Positions 35,784 to 45,348 are shown, numbered from the stretch's first letter. The stretch: 64,000 bases of DNA from Herminiimonas sp. (GCA_014377845.1 JACMOV010000039.1:54637-118636); one strand, 5' to 3'. The notes: generated by a model from the sequence alone, not told the origin. A program made the numbers and translations.

Positions 35784-36716
35784 ATGGACAAGGAAGTACT
35801 GCTGGCCCAACCACGCGGCTTTTGCGCAGGCGTCGATCGCGCCATTGAAATCGTCGAACGGGCGCTGATCGAATTCGGCGCGCCGATTTTCGTGCGGCAT
35901 GAGATCGTGCATAACGCTTACGTGGTCGACGACCTGCGGCGCAAGGGCGCGATCTTCATAGAGGAGCTGGCCGATGTCCCGCCCGGTAACACCGTCATTT
36001 TCTCGGCACACGGGGTGTCCAAGGCGATCCAGGCCGAGGCCAGCGAACGCGGGCTGAGGGTCTTCGATGCCACCTGTCCTCTCGTGACCAAAGTGCATGT
36101 CGAAGTCGCGAAGATGCGGCGGGAAGAGCGCGAAATCATCATGATCGGTCATCATGGCCATCCCGAAGTGGAGGGCACGATGGGCCAAGCCGATCAGGGC
36201 ATGCACTTGGTGGAAACGGTCGCCGATGTCGCGACGTTGCAGGTGCGCGATCCTGCATTAGTGGCTTATGTCACGCAGACCACGCTGTCGGTCGACGATA
36301 CCGCCGACATTATCGCCGCGCTCAGGCAGCGCTTTCCGCTGATCGCCGAACCGAAGAAGGGCGACATCTGCTACGCCACCACCAATCGCCAGGAGGCGGT
36401 CAAGTTCATGGCGCCACAGGTCGACGTGGTCATCGTGGTCGGCAGCCCGAACAGCTCGAATTCGAACCGGTTGCGCGAAGTCGCTGAAAAAAAAGGTACG
36501 ACCGCCTACATGGTCGACAACGCGGCGCAGATCGATCCGGCCTGGATCGAGCGCAGCCAGCGCATCGGTGTGACCGCCGGCGCTTCAGCGCCCGAAATCC
36601 TCGTGCAGGCCGTCATTGACCGCTTGAAGGCGCTCGGTGCGCAAAGCGTCAGGGTGCTCGACGGTACACAGGAAAACGTCACGTTTCCAATGCCAAAGGG
36701 GTTGGTCAAGACTTGA
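35784..36716 (+). CDS. ispH: 4-hydroxy-3-methylbut-2-enyl diphosphate reductase
   Basis: The 310-residue IspH (LytB) makes IPP and DMAPP in the last step of the non-mevalonate isoprenoid pathway. The three cysteines for its [4Fe-4S] cluster are in [12 protein letters not shown] (Cys13 region), [12 protein letters not shown] and [14 protein letters not shown]. The proton-donor Glu motif is [11 protein letters not shown], and [12 protein letters not shown] is complete. AAGAGCCTGAAG precedes ATG 35784. It is coupled to slpA. Confidence 0.97.
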   Translation: MDKEVLLAQPRGFCAGVDRAIEIVERALIEFGAPIFVRHEIVHNAYVVDDLRRKGAIFIEELADVPPGNTVIFSAHGVSKAIQAEASERGLRVFDATCPLVTKVHVEVAKMRREEREIIMIGHHGHPEVEGTMGQADQGMHLVETVADVATLQVRDPALVAYVTQTTLSVDDTADIIAALRQRFPLIAEPKKGDICYATTNRQEAVKFMAPQVDVVIVVGSPNSSNSNRLREVAEKKGTTAYMVDNAAQIDPAWIERSQRIGVTAGASAPEILVQAVIDRLKALGAQSVRVLDGTQENVTFPMPKGLVKT

Positions 36717-36807
36717 AATCCGCGGCCGGCGCGCGGCCATCGCTTGATTCGCCCGATCGACCTATCCGAAAAGCAATAAATAGCCGCACGCGGCAAAACC
36801 GGTTGGG

Positions 36808-36846
36808 TATAATTCCGGCGGCCCGGGGCGCTTGATCCTGATCAAG
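36808..36846 (+). promoter_or_regulatory. Putative liv promoter -10 with adjacent operator
   Basis: TATAAT (36808-36813) is followed 17 bases later by a perfect inverted repeat, CTTGATC-CT-GATCAAG (36831-36846). No good -35 is seen. The repeat would overlap the early transcribed region, a usual place for a repressor site. Confidence 0.45.
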
Positions 36847-36952
36847 GAGCGTAGTGTGGCCAGGGTGCGGGAATGCTTATTGCTAAACGCATTTCCTGGC
36901 ATGCGCGCCTGGCGGTGCGAGTGGGCCAACTTTTACAAAGAGACGGACCTCA

Positions 36953-37882
36953 ATGGATATACTCATTCAACAGATCGTCAACGGTTTGGTTCTGGGCAGT
37001 ATGTACGCACTGGTAGCGCTCGGCTACACGATGGTCTACGGCGTGCTGAACCTGATCAACTTTGCCCATGGCGATGTGCTGATGATTGGTGCAATGGTCG
37101 GCATCACGATCCTCAAGATCGTGCAAAACGTCGCACCGGATTTGCCCGGGGTCGTCAAACTCCTGATCGCCATCGTCGGCACCATTCCCATCTGTGTCGG
37201 CGTCAACCTCATCATCGAGCGTGTCGCCTACCGCCGTTTGCGGAATGCGCCGCGGCTCGCTCCGTTGATTACCGCCATCGGCGTTTCGATCCTGCTGCAG
37301 ACCTTTGCGATGATGATCTGGGGCCGCAGCCCCATCGTGTTCCCGCAGGTGATGCCTTCTGTCTCTTACCACGTGTTCGGTGCCCTGATCACGCCGACCC
37401 AGGTCATGCTGCTGGTGCTGTCGACAGTTTCGATGCTCGGCCTCGTCTTCATGGTCGAGAAGACCCGGATGGGGCGCGCCATGCGAGCGACTGCTGAAAA
37501 CCCGCGTGTAGCCGGCCTGATGGGCGTCGATTCGAACCGGGTGATCGTGCTGACCTTCGCCATTGGCGCAGCGCTGGCTGCGGTTGCCGGCGTCATGTGG
37601 GGTGCCACCTATGCATCGGCGCAGTTCGCGATGGGTTTCGTACCGGGCTTGAAGGCGTTTTCGGCCGCGGTCCTGGGCGGCATCGGCAACATCTATGGCG
37701 CGATGGTGGGCGGCATCCTGCTCGGCCTGATCGAAAGCCTCGGCGCCGGCTATATTGGCGACCTGACCGGGGACTTCCTCGGCAGTCAGTACCAGGACAT
37801 CTTCGCGTTCGTCATCCTGATCATCGTGCTGACGCTGCGGCCTTCCGGGATCATGGGTGAGCGGGTTGCCGACCGTGCCTGA
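36953..37882 (+). CDS. livH: Branched-chain amino-acid ABC transporter permease LivH
   Basis: The 309-residue inner-membrane permease has about eight helices. The motif ALGYTMVYGVLNLINFAHGDVLMIG at residues 21-45 is the LivH signature. The cytoplasmic coupling loop is ENPRVAGLMGVDSNRVI. GVMWGATYASAQ and FSAAVLGGIGNIYGAMVGGI are typical. A weak AAAGAGA precedes ATG 36953. It is first of livH-livM-livG-livF; no substrate-binding protein gene is present here, so it must be supplied from elsewhere. Confidence 0.92.
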   Translation: MDILIQQIVNGLVLGSMYALVALGYTMVYGVLNLINFAHGDVLMIGAMVGITILKIVQNVAPDLPGVVKLLIAIVGTIPICVGVNLIIERVAYRRLRNAPRLAPLITAIGVSILLQTFAMMIWGRSPIVFPQVMPSVSYHVFGALITPTQVMLLVLSTVSMLGLVFMVEKTRMGRAMRATAENPRVAGLMGVDSNRVIVLTFAIGAALAAVAGVMWGATYASAQFAMGFVPGLKAFSAAVLGGIGNIYGAMVGGILLGLIESLGAGYIGDLTGDFLGSQYQDIFAFVILIIVLTLRPSGIMGERVADRA

Positions 37883-37975
37883 GTGGCAGGTTCGTGCAAC
37901 CGTTCGCGACGCGCTCGTACGGAGCGCGCCACGAAACCCGACCGTCTGACTCGCTGCAACGCCACAGGAAACGTC

Positions 37976-39190
37976 ATGGCTCATTACTTCGACATTCAGA
38001 ACAATCCACGCCGCACCTACACCAGCCTTGCCATGCTTGGCATCGTGCTGGTTGCGTTCCCTTTCGTTGCCGCCAACTTCGGCAACTCGTGGGTACGGAT
38101 CATGGATCTCGCGCTGCTCTACATCATGCTGGCGCTCGGCTTGAACATCGTGGTCGGGTTCGCCGGCCTGCTCGACCTGGGCTATATCGCATTCTATGCG
38201 CTGGGCGCCTACATGACGGCGTTGCTGGCCTCGCCGCAATTTGCGACCGTGCTTGAATCCTTCGTCAACACGTATCCGGCCGTCGGCCATGCGCTGCTAT
38301 GGATCTTCGGGCCGGAGATCGCCAAGGACGGCATCCACCTCTCGGTCTGGCTGATCGTGCCCATGGGCGCTGCGCTGGCCGGCCTGTTCGGTGCGCTGCT
38401 GGGCGCGCCGACCCTCAAGCTACGCGGCGACTACCTGGCGATCGTTACCCTCGGCTTCGGAGAAATCATCCGTATCTTCATGAACAATCTGAATGCGCCG
38501 GTCAACATCACCAACGGTCCGCAAGGCATCACGCTGATCGATCCGATCCGAATCTTCGGGGTTTCGCTGGCCGGTGAAGAGGGCTCCCATGCCACCGTGA
38601 TGCTCGGCAGCTTCCAGATGCCCTCGGTGAACGCCTACTATTTCCTGTTTCTGCTGCTTTGCATCGGCATCATTTTCGTCACCGTGCGACTGCAGCATTC
38701 GCGTCTCGGGCGTGCATTCGTCGCGATCCGGGAAGACGAGATTGCCGCCAAAGCGATGGGCATCAACACCCGCAACATCAAGCTGCTGGCGTTTGCAATG
38801 GGCGCGTCGTTCGGTGGCGTAGCGGGCTCGATGTTCGCGTCGTTCCAGGGTTTCGTCTCACCCGAATCGTTTTCGCTGACCGAGTCGATTGCGGTGCTGG
38901 CGATGGTGGTGCTGGGCGGCATGGGGCATATTCCTGGCGTGATTCTCGGCGGCGCGATCCTGGCGGCGCTTCCCGAGGTGCTGCGGCATACGGTGGAGCC
39001 GATCCAGCAGGCGATCTTCGGCAAGATCCTGATCGATGCGGAAGTATTGCGCCAACTGCTGTACGGCCTGGCGATGGTGGTCATCATGCTCAAGCGCCCG
39101 GCGGGTCTGTGGCCTGCGCCGAAATCCGAAGACCGGCCCGATGCCGATGTCGATCTGCCGGCGAAGACCACCGGCGTTGTGGCTGCCTGA
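37976..39190 (+). CDS. livM: Branched-chain amino-acid ABC transporter permease LivM
   Basis: The 404-residue permease partner of LivH has about ten helices; ALGLNIVVGFAGLLDLGYIAFYALGAY is the LivM signature. The coupling loop REDEIAAKAMGINTRNIKLLAFA and VLGGMGHIPGVILGGAIL are present. A periplasmic loop of about 45 residues (LESFVNTYPAVGHALLWIFG) is long. Start ATG 37976 is taken with GGAA upstream; the open frame upstream (to 37883) is the intergenic gap. The polar C-terminal tail is short. Confidence 0.92.
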   Translation: MAHYFDIQNNPRRTYTSLAMLGIVLVAFPFVAANFGNSWVRIMDLALLYIMLALGLNIVVGFAGLLDLGYIAFYALGAYMTALLASPQFATVLESFVNTYPAVGHALLWIFGPEIAKDGIHLSVWLIVPMGAALAGLFGALLGAPTLKLRGDYLAIVTLGFGEIIRIFMNNLNAPVNITNGPQGITLIDPIRIFGVSLAGEEGSHATVMLGSFQMPSVNAYYFLFLLLCIGIIFVTVRLQHSRLGRAFVAIREDEIAAKAMGINTRNIKLLAFAMGASFGGVAGSMFASFQGFVSPESFSLTESIAVLAMVVLGGMGHIPGVILGGAILAALPEVLRHTVEPIQQAIFGKILIDAEVLRQLLYGLAMVVIMLKRPAGLWPAPKSEDRPDADVDLPAKTTGVVAA

Positions 39191-39200
39191 GGACACGCAA

Positions 39201-40031
39201 ATGAATTCCATGACCGCGGCACCGTCCTCAACCAATTCCATGACAACCTCGAACCCGGCTGCCGCCGCGCCGATCATGTTGCGCATCGCCGGCGTACACA
39301 AGCGCTTCGGTGGCCTGCAGGCGCTGTCGGATGTCAGCGTCGATATCGCCCAGGGCCAGATATACGGACTGATCGGCCCAAACGGCGCCGGCAAGACAAC
39401 GTTCTTCAATGTGATCACCGGCCTGTATCAGCCGGACTCAGGCACTTTCGAGCTTGCCGGCAAGGCGTATTCCCCATCCGCACCCCACGAAGTCGCCAAG
39501 GCCGGCATTGCGCGCACGTTCCAGAACATCCGCCTTTTCAACGAGATGACCGCGCTGGAAAACGTCATGGTCGGACGGCACGTGCGTACGCACCAGGGCG
39601 TCTTCGGCGCAGTATTTCAGCATCGCGCCGCGCGCCTCGAGGAAGCGGCGATCCGCCAGCGGGCGATGGAATTGCTTGACTTCGTGGGTATCGCGCAGTT
39701 CGCTCAGCGTACCTCGCGCCACCTGTCATACGGTGACCAGCGACGGTTGGAAATCGCCCGCGCACTGGCAACCGATCCGCAATTGCTGGCCCTGGACGAA
39801 CCGGCGGCCGGCATGAACGCGACCGAAAAACTCGGCCTTCGCGAACTGCTGGTGAAGATCAAGCGCGAAGGAAAAACCATCCTGCTCATCGAACACGACG
39901 TCAAGCTGGTCATGGGACTGTGCGACCGCATGACGGTGCTCGACCATGGCAAGCGGATCGCCGAGGGCGTTCCTGCCGATGTCCAGAGAGACCCGGCGGT
40001 CATCGAAGCCTATCTTGGAGGAGGGCACTGA
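39201..40031 (+). CDS. livG: Branched-chain amino-acid ABC transporter ATPase LivG
   Basis: The 276-residue ATPase has Walker A GPNGAGKTTFFNV, Q-loop RTFQNIRLF, signature LSYGDQRRLEIARAL, Walker B LLALDEPAAGM and H-loop LLIEHDVKLV. The DEPAAGMNATE version and the C-terminal PADVQRDPAVIEAYLGGGH are LivG features. The first 25 residues are a Ser/Thr/Ala-rich tail beyond the usual start; ATG 39201 has GAGGAC upstream. The livF start overlaps its stop (TGATG). Confidence 0.93.
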   Translation: MNSMTAAPSSTNSMTTSNPAAAAPIMLRIAGVHKRFGGLQALSDVSVDIAQGQIYGLIGPNGAGKTTFFNVITGLYQPDSGTFELAGKAYSPSAPHEVAKAGIARTFQNIRLFNEMTALENVMVGRHVRTHQGVFGAVFQHRAARLEEAAIRQRAMELLDFVGIAQFAQRTSRHLSYGDQRRLEIARALATDPQLLALDEPAAGMNATEKLGLRELLVKIKREGKTILLIEHDVKLVMGLCDRMTVLDHGKRIAEGVPADVQRDPAVIEAYLGGGH

Positions 40032-40768
40032 TGACGACCGTTGCTGCAAACAACGTATTAACGGTGATTGGCCTGCGCGTGGCGTACGGCGGCATCCAGG
40101 CAGTCAAGGGCATCGACCTCGAAGTCAATCGCGGCGAACTGATCACGCTGATCGGGGCCAACGGCGCGGGCAAGACCACGGCGCTCAAGGCGATCACCGG
40201 GACGTTGCCGGACTGCCGGGTCGAGGGACACATCGATTACATGGGCAAACCGATCAAGGGCTTGAATTCCTTCGAACTGGTGAAGCGGCAACTGGCGATG
40301 GTCCCGGAAGGACGCGGCGTGTTCACCCGCATGTCGATCCACGAGAACCTGATGATGGGTGCCTATACTCGCGGCGACAAGGCCGGCATCGCCAGCGATA
40401 TCGAGAAGTGGTTTGGTATCTTTCCGCGTCTGAAGGAGCGTTCGGCGCAGATGGCCGGCACCCTCTCGGGTGGCGAGCAGCAGATGCTGGCGATGGCGCG
40501 GGCGCTGATGAGCCATCCTGAATTGCTGCTGCTGGACGAGCCCTCGATGGGACTGTCGCCGATCATGGTCGAGAAAATCTTCGAGGTCATCCGTACGGTA
40601 TCGGCGCAAGGCGTCACCATCCTGCTGGTCGAGCAAAATGCAAAGCTGGCCCTGCAGGCCGCGCATCGAGGCTATGTAATGGATTCGGGTCTGATCACGA
40701 TGGCTGGCGATGCCGCAGCGATGCTGGACGATCCGCGCGTGCGGGAAGCCTACCTTGGCGAAGTCTGA
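40031..40768 (+). CDS. livF: Branched-chain amino-acid ABC transporter ATPase LivF
   Basis: The 245-residue second ATPase has Walker A GANGAGKTTALKAI, MVPEGRGVFTRMSIHENL (the LivF pattern), signature LSGGEQQMLAMARAL, Walker B LLLLDEPSMGLSPIMVEKIFE and H-loop LLVEQNAKLAL. It ends VREAYLGEV. It starts within the livG stop codon, so the two are translationally coupled and would be made in equal amounts for the LivG-LivF dimer. Confidence 0.93.
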   Translation: MTTVAANNVLTVIGLRVAYGGIQAVKGIDLEVNRGELITLIGANGAGKTTALKAITGTLPDCRVEGHIDYMGKPIKGLNSFELVKRQLAMVPEGRGVFTRMSIHENLMMGAYTRGDKAGIASDIEKWFGIFPRLKERSAQMAGTLSGGEQQMLAMARALMSHPELLLLDEPSMGLSPIMVEKIFEVIRTVSAQGVTILLVEQNAKLALQAAHRGYVMDSGLITMAGDAAAMLDDPRVREAYLGEV

Positions 40769-40796
40769 ACACCTGAAAGAACCAGGAGCAGCCTCC

Positions 40797-41492
40797 ATGG
40801 AATTTACTTTCCCGCCTGCCGTCGTTGCGACCGTTCCCGTTGCTGGAAGCGATCAGGTGTTTCCCGTGCACCGGATTTACTGTGTCGGTCGCAATTACGT
40901 CGAGCATGCGAAGGAAATGGGTGGTACCGGCCGCGAAGCGCCATTTTTTTTCATGAAACCCGCCGATGCCGTCCTGCCGCTTCCGGCGGGGGTAGTCGGT
41001 GAGATGCATTACCCCAGCCAGACAGCGGATCTGCATCATGAGATCGAACTGGTGGCGGCCATCGGTGCCGCTGGCCGCGACATTGCCGTGGCTGACGCGC
41101 TCAAGCACGTATGGGGCTATGCGGTGGGTATCGACATGACCCGGCGCGACCTGCAGGCCGAGGCTAAGAAACTGAGCCGGCCCTGGTGCCTTTCAAAGGG
41201 TTTCGACGAGAGCGCGCCGATCGGGCCGATTCACCGGATCACTGATGCCGGTGTCATGGACCGCGCGCGGATCCATCTCGATGTGAATGGCGTGACGCGC
41301 CAGGACAGCACTGTCGACAAGTTGATCTGGAGCGTGGCTGAAACGATCTCGATCCTGTCCGGTTATGTTGAGTTGCTGCCGGGCGACCTGATCTTCAGTG
41401 GAACACCCGCCGGCGTCGCAGCGGTCGGGCGGGGGGACTTGCTCGAAGGTGGCATCGACGGCCTGGGAACGATCGCCCTGCGCCTGGTCTGA
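40797..41492 (+). CDS. Fumarylacetoacetate hydrolase family protein
   Basis: The 231-residue FAH-family enzyme shows IYCVGRNYVEHAKEMGG, FFFMKPADAVLP, a metal site of HHEIELVAAIG (Glu pair) and Asp in VWGYAVGIDMTRRDLQ, then LIFSGTPAGVAAVGRGD. Members include fumarylpyruvate hydrolase and acylpyruvase; the length fits these small ones. It cleaves a C-C bond in a diketo acid, probably from aromatic breakdown (inference). AGGAG lies 9 bases before ATG 40797, just after livF, so it may be co-transcribed. Confidence 0.88.
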   Translation: MEFTFPPAVVATVPVAGSDQVFPVHRIYCVGRNYVEHAKEMGGTGREAPFFFMKPADAVLPLPAGVVGEMHYPSQTADLHHEIELVAAIGAAGRDIAVADALKHVWGYAVGIDMTRRDLQAEAKKLSRPWCLSKGFDESAPIGPIHRITDAGVMDRARIHLDVNGVTRQDSTVDKLIWSVAETISILSGYVELLPGDLIFSGTPAGVAAVGRGDLLEGGIDGLGTIALRLV

Positions 41493-41564
41493 CCGATCCG
41501 ATTCGTCGAACACACCTCGCAACGGCACACCCGATCTGCTGGCCGTCCCAAGCTACTGCAGACG

Positions 41565-41594
41565 AAAAAACGCCCGGCATCGACCGGGCGTTTC
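41565..41594. terminator. Bidirectional terminator
   Basis: ACGCCCGG (41570-41577)/CCGGGCGT (41584-41591), with an A run on one side and TTT on the other, between convergent genes. Confidence 0.85.
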
Positions 41595-41637
41595 TGTGCG
41601 TCACGCGCTGCGCCGGGGCGCAGCGCAGTTTGCTGAA

Positions 41638-42117
41638 TCAGTAACGGTACACGCGGCCGCCGTCGATACGCACGCGGTTGCCGATGCCCAGGTCAGCCGC
41701 GCTGTCCTGGGTCACGCTCACGTAGCTGCCATTGTCGAGCCGAACGCCGATCTGGTACATACCGGGGCCTGCAGCGCGCTGGTTGTTCTCCAGCTTGTTG
41801 CCGACTACTGCACCACCCACGACGCCTGCAACAGTCGCTGCGGCGCGGCCGCCACCGCCGCCAACCTGGTTACCCAGGAGACCGCCCACGACTGCGCCAG
41901 CGACGGTGCCGAGGCCCGGGCCGGTATTGGTGTTGCCCTGCACGACCTGGATCGAATCGACCACGCCGTATTGGGTCGAATATCCTTGCGACTGCGACGG
42001 ATAGGACTGCTGCGTCGGATACGCCTGACCTTGTTGCTGATACGGTGTACTGGCACAGCCGGCCAGGACGGTCGTCAGTGCGATTGCTGCGCTTGCTAGC
42101 TTGATGTTCGATTTCAT
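41638..42117 (-). CDS. Glycine-zipper outer-membrane lipoprotein, SlyB-like
   Basis: This 159-residue lipoprotein has the signal ALTTVLAGCA (lipobox Cys about 21). A Gln/Tyr/Ser-rich linker follows, and a glycine zipper (about 68-110: GTVAGAVVGGLLGNQVGGGG and VAGVVGGAVVGNKLEN) is the 2TM glycine-zipper domain of SlyB/Pcp proteins. The C-terminal beta domain (YQIGVRLDNGSYVSVTQD and VRIDGGRVYRY) is also typical. It probably supports outer-membrane integrity. A related gene lies 134 bases upstream on the same strand. Confidence 0.85.
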   Translation of the reverse strand: MKSNIKLASAAIALTTVLAGCASTPYQQQGQAYPTQQSYPSQSQGYSTQYGVVDSIQVVQGNTNTGPGLGTVAGAVVGGLLGNQVGGGGGRAAATVAGVVGGAVVGNKLENNQRAAGPGMYQIGVRLDNGSYVSVTQDSAADLGIGNRVRIDGGRVYRY

Positions 42118-42251
42118 GTTGACTCCTCAGTATGTCGATTCAGCGTAATCCCTCAGGGTATTGCTGTCCGTACGTTGCCGCGCTTAGATGTTTTTTGCAG
42201 AAAAGAGTGCCGGCATAACGGCTGGTGCACCATCCGAAGGCCGTTGATTAA

Positions 42252-42767
42252 TTAAGGACGCGGCGTCACTGCCACATGCAGACGAACGCGCTGGCCCGGG
42301 TCGTACGGCAGCACGCTGTTGAAGGTGCGGCCATGGTATTCATAAGTCACGTTGTAGCCATTGGTCCGGTTCTCCCAATGGTCTACCGTGCGGCATCGCT
42401 GCACGGCTTCTTCTCCAGGCGCCTGCTGGAACTGCTGACCATTGTTGTCGATCCGGTCACCCGCGATCGCGCCTGCAATCGCGCCGGCCGCCGTCGCTGC
42501 CGTGCGGCCGTTGCCGCCGCCGACCTGGTTGCCGAGCAGCCCGCCGGCAATGCCGCCGATGATGGAGCCGCCGACGCTGCGCTGCTGTTGCGGCGCTCGC
42601 TGCACCTGCACGTATTCGGTATGGCATTCCTGCCGTGGTTGATTGAACTGCTCTACTTGCGGCGCCACGCTGAGAACACGGCCAGAATCGTCGAAGTCGG
42701 CAGCATGCGCGACGGACAAAGAGCCAAGTACAAAGAAGGTAGCAATTGCAGTGTGTCGAATGATCAT
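42252..42767 (-). CDS. Glycine-zipper 2TM exported protein
   Basis: The 171-residue protein has a Sec signal (IIRHTAIATFFVLGSLSVAHA) but no lipobox. Its middle carries GGSIIGGIAGGLLGNQVGGGNGRTAATAAGAIAGAIAGD, nearly identical in its LLGNQVGGG(N/G)GR core to the neighbouring downstream lipoprotein, so the two look like tandem paralogs. Flanking cysteines (RQECHTEYVQ and VQRCRTVDH) may form a disulfide. The C-terminal YNVTYEYHGRTFNSVLPYDPG domain is common in this family. GAGG precedes ATG 42767. Confidence 0.8.
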   Translation of the reverse strand: MIIRHTAIATFFVLGSLSVAHAADFDDSGRVLSVAPQVEQFNQPRQECHTEYVQVQRAPQQQRSVGGSIIGGIAGGLLGNQVGGGNGRTAATAAGAIAGAIAGDRIDNNGQQFQQAPGEEAVQRCRTVDHWENRTNGYNVTYEYHGRTFNSVLPYDPGQRVRLHVAVTPRP

Positions 42768-43037
42768 GAAAAACCTCGGGGTCTGGTTGGGCGATGGGGA
42801 AGTAAACGCGCTTTCGGCCAGTTGCGGCTACAGGAAAGATGTAATTTTGTGTTTCCTGTTAGTTTTATTTTAAGCGTAGAGACATCCCGCCTCCTGCCAC
42901 TTTTACGTGCCGTCCAATCAAAGGTTTCTACTTGCGGAGTCCGCCGCAAGCCGGGCGCACCGCTTCTGGACGAGCCGAGCCAGCGACAATCAGCAGTGTC
43001 GAACCAGTGCCTGCCTGTACAATATGCGCTCGGTTCG

Positions 43038-43112
43038 GTGACCATAGTTCAACGGATAGAACAGGGTCCTCCTAAGACTCAGATACAGGTTCGATTCCTG
43101 TTGGTCACACCA
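43038..43112 (+). tRNA. tRNA-Arg (CCU)
   Basis: This folds as a full cloverleaf of 75 bases including the encoded CCA. Acceptor GTGACCA pairs with TGGTCAC, D-arm GTTC/GAAC, anticodon stem GGGTC/GACTC around CTCCTAA (anticodon CCT), and T-arm ACAGG/CCTGT around TTCGATT. It reads the rare AGG codon. It is a single gene between a glycine-zipper gene and uup. Confidence 0.95.
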
Positions 43113-43319
43113 CCGATGGAGCCGATTCGACAAGTTCGCCGGGTCGCACGCAGGACGTTCGACGGTAGTTACCCGTGTGCGCCGTGGCGCAGTTTCCAGA
43201 TTGCTTCCGATTCGCACGCCGCCCCTCAGGCAGTGATCGCGCTCGGTACAATGCGATCCTCATTCGATCAACCAATGGCGCGCCACGCGGCGCGCTGCAT
43301 GTTTTCAGCAGGCGTTTTC

Positions 43320-45230
43320 ATGGCAGTCATCTCACTCTCCAACGCGCAACTGGCTTTCGGCCACGTCGCACTTCTCGATCACGCGGAATTCTCGCTGGAG
43401 TCCGCCGAGCGGGTCGGCCTGATCGGTCGCAACGGTACCGGCAAGTCGTCGCTGCTCAAGACGATTGCAGGCACGTCGCGCCTGGACGATGGATTGCTGG
43501 TCATGCAACAGGGACTGAAGATCGCCTACGTCGACCAGGAACCGCATTTCGACGCGGGTATCTCGGTGTTCGATGCAGTAGCCTCGGGCCTCGGCGAACT
43601 GCCGGGCCTGCTCACTGAATACGACGCGCTGACCGGACAGTTCGGACAGGGTCGGGACGACGACGTCATGGACCGGATGCATGAGATCCAGACCAAGCTC
43701 GATGCGGCAGATGCCTGGTCGCTCAACAACCGGGTGGAAGCGACGCTGGACCGGCTGAATCTCGATCCGCGCGCACTGATGGGAACCCTGTCGGGCGGCA
43801 TGCAGAAGCGGGTCGCGCTGGCCTGCGCACTGGTGAGCGCGCCGGACGTCTTGCTGCTTGATGAGCCGACCAACCATCTGGATTTCACCTCGATCCTGTG
43901 GCTGGAAGGACTGCTGCGCGACTACAAGGGCAGTGTCCTGTTCATTACCCACGATCGCAGCTTCCTCGACAATGTCGCCACCCGCATCATCGAACTCGAC
44001 CGCGGCAAGCTGCTGTCGTTTCCCGGTAACTTCAGCGCGTATCAGGTGCGCAAGGCCGAACAGCTCGAAATCGAGGAAGTGGAAAACGCAAAATTCGACA
44101 AGTTCCTGGCGCAGGAAGAGATCTGGATCCGCAAGGGTGTCCAGGCACGTCGTACCCGTGACGAAGGCCGGGTCCGGCGTCTCGAAGCCCTGCGCATGAC
44201 GCGCTCGGTACGGCGCGACCAGCAGGGGCAGGTCAAGCTCGACGTGTCTTCCGGCGATCGCTCCGGCAAAATCGTGGCCGAGCTGGTTGCCGTCAACAAG
44301 TCCTATGGCGAGAAGGTGATCGTCAAGGATTTCAGTGCAACGATTCTGCGTGGCGATAAGGTCGGTCTGATCGGATTGAATGGCGCTGGCAAGACGACGC
44401 TGCTCAAGCTGATCCTCGGTGAAGACAAGCCCGACAGCGGCACTATCCGCCAGGGTACCAAGCTGCAGGTCGCCTACTTCGACCAGATGCGTGCGCAACT
44501 GAACGAAGAGGCGAGCCTGGCCGATACCATTGCGCCTGGCAGCGATTGGGTCGAGATCAATGGCCAGCGCAAGCATGTCATGACTTACCTGAACGACTTC
44601 CTGTTCGCGCCGGAGCGTGCGCGCTCGCCGGTCAAGTCGCTGTCCGGTGGTGAACGCAACCGGCTGCTGCTGGCACGCCTGTTCGCCAAGCCGGCAAACG
44701 TGCTGGTGCTCGACGAACCGACCAACGACCTCGACATTGATACGCTCGAATTGCTTGAAGAGCTGCTGGAAGATTACGAGGGGACCGTGTTCCTGGTCAG
44801 CCACGACCGCACCTTCCTCGACAATGTCGTCACCCAGGTCATCGTCGCTGAAGGCAGCGGCCTATGGCGCGAATACATCGGCGGATACACCGACTGGGAA
44901 CGCGTCCGTCCGGCGGCACCTGCCAGCGGCGGCAAGGGCGGTGCACCGACTGCCGCCGCGGCGCCAGCGGTGAGCGCATCGGCGCCAGCGGCTGCAAAAG
45001 CGAAGAAGCTCAGCTTCAAGGAGCAGCGTGATCTCGATGCCTTGCCCGCCGTGCTCGAGCAACTCGAGCAGGAACAGGCGCAGATTGCGAAACAGTTGGC
45101 CGACCCGGACCTGTACAAGCAGAGCGCCGCTGAAATCCAGAAGCTGCACGCGCGTTACGCGCAGGTCGATGCCGAGCTGACGCAGACGCTGGAGAAATGG
45201 GAATCGATCGAGGCGCGCAGCAAAGGGTAA
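43320..45230 (+). CDS. uup: ABC-F ATPase Uup
   Basis: The 636-residue protein has two ABC domains and no membrane part. Domain 1: Walker A GRNGTGKSSLLK, signature LSGGMQKRVALA, Walker B LLLDEPTNHLD. Domain 2: GLNGAGKTTLLKL, LSGGERNRLLLAR, VLDEPTNDLD. The linker between them is charged. The C-terminal region after an Ala-rich stretch (about 545-565) is a coiled coil (EQRDLDALPAVLEQLEQEQ) of the Uup type. ABC-F proteins act on ribosomes or DNA intermediates. ATG 43320 was chosen over open upstream sequence that overlaps the tRNA. Confidence 0.92.
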   Translation: MAVISLSNAQLAFGHVALLDHAEFSLESAERVGLIGRNGTGKSSLLKTIAGTSRLDDGLLVMQQGLKIAYVDQEPHFDAGISVFDAVASGLGELPGLLTEYDALTGQFGQGRDDDVMDRMHEIQTKLDAADAWSLNNRVEATLDRLNLDPRALMGTLSGGMQKRVALACALVSAPDVLLLDEPTNHLDFTSILWLEGLLRDYKGSVLFITHDRSFLDNVATRIIELDRGKLLSFPGNFSAYQVRKAEQLEIEEVENAKFDKFLAQEEIWIRKGVQARRTRDEGRVRRLEALRMTRSVRRDQQGQVKLDVSSGDRSGKIVAELVAVNKSYGEKVIVKDFSATILRGDKVGLIGLNGAGKTTLLKLILGEDKPDSGTIRQGTKLQVAYFDQMRAQLNEEASLADTIAPGSDWVEINGQRKHVMTYLNDFLFAPERARSPVKSLSGGERNRLLLARLFAKPANVLVLDEPTNDLDIDTLELLEELLEDYEGTVFLVSHDRTFLDNVVTQVIVAEGSGLWREYIGGYTDWERVRPAAPASGGKGGAPTAAAAPAVSASAPAAAKAKKLSFKEQRDLDALPAVLEQLEQEQAQIAKQLADPDLYKQSAAEIQKLHARYAQVDAELTQTLEKWESIEARSKG

Positions 45231-45348
45231 GTGGTGTTGGACGGGCTCCCGCGCGAATCGGCTTGACATCTGCCGCGCGCTGCCTGCAGTCCACGCGTGT
45301 ACTGCTCGACGTAACGCCGAACCGCTCGCAACGTCTGGCAACCACAGT

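Noticed and set aside
43038-43112. tRNA-Arg as a mobile-element attachment site
   Set aside because: No integrase, no repeated tRNA 3' fragment, and flanking genes are ordinary chromosomal ones.
42276-43319. A 348-codon extension in frame with uup
   Set aside because: It overlaps a glycine-zipper gene on the other strand and the tRNA-Arg gene, and has no family match; uup starts at 43320.
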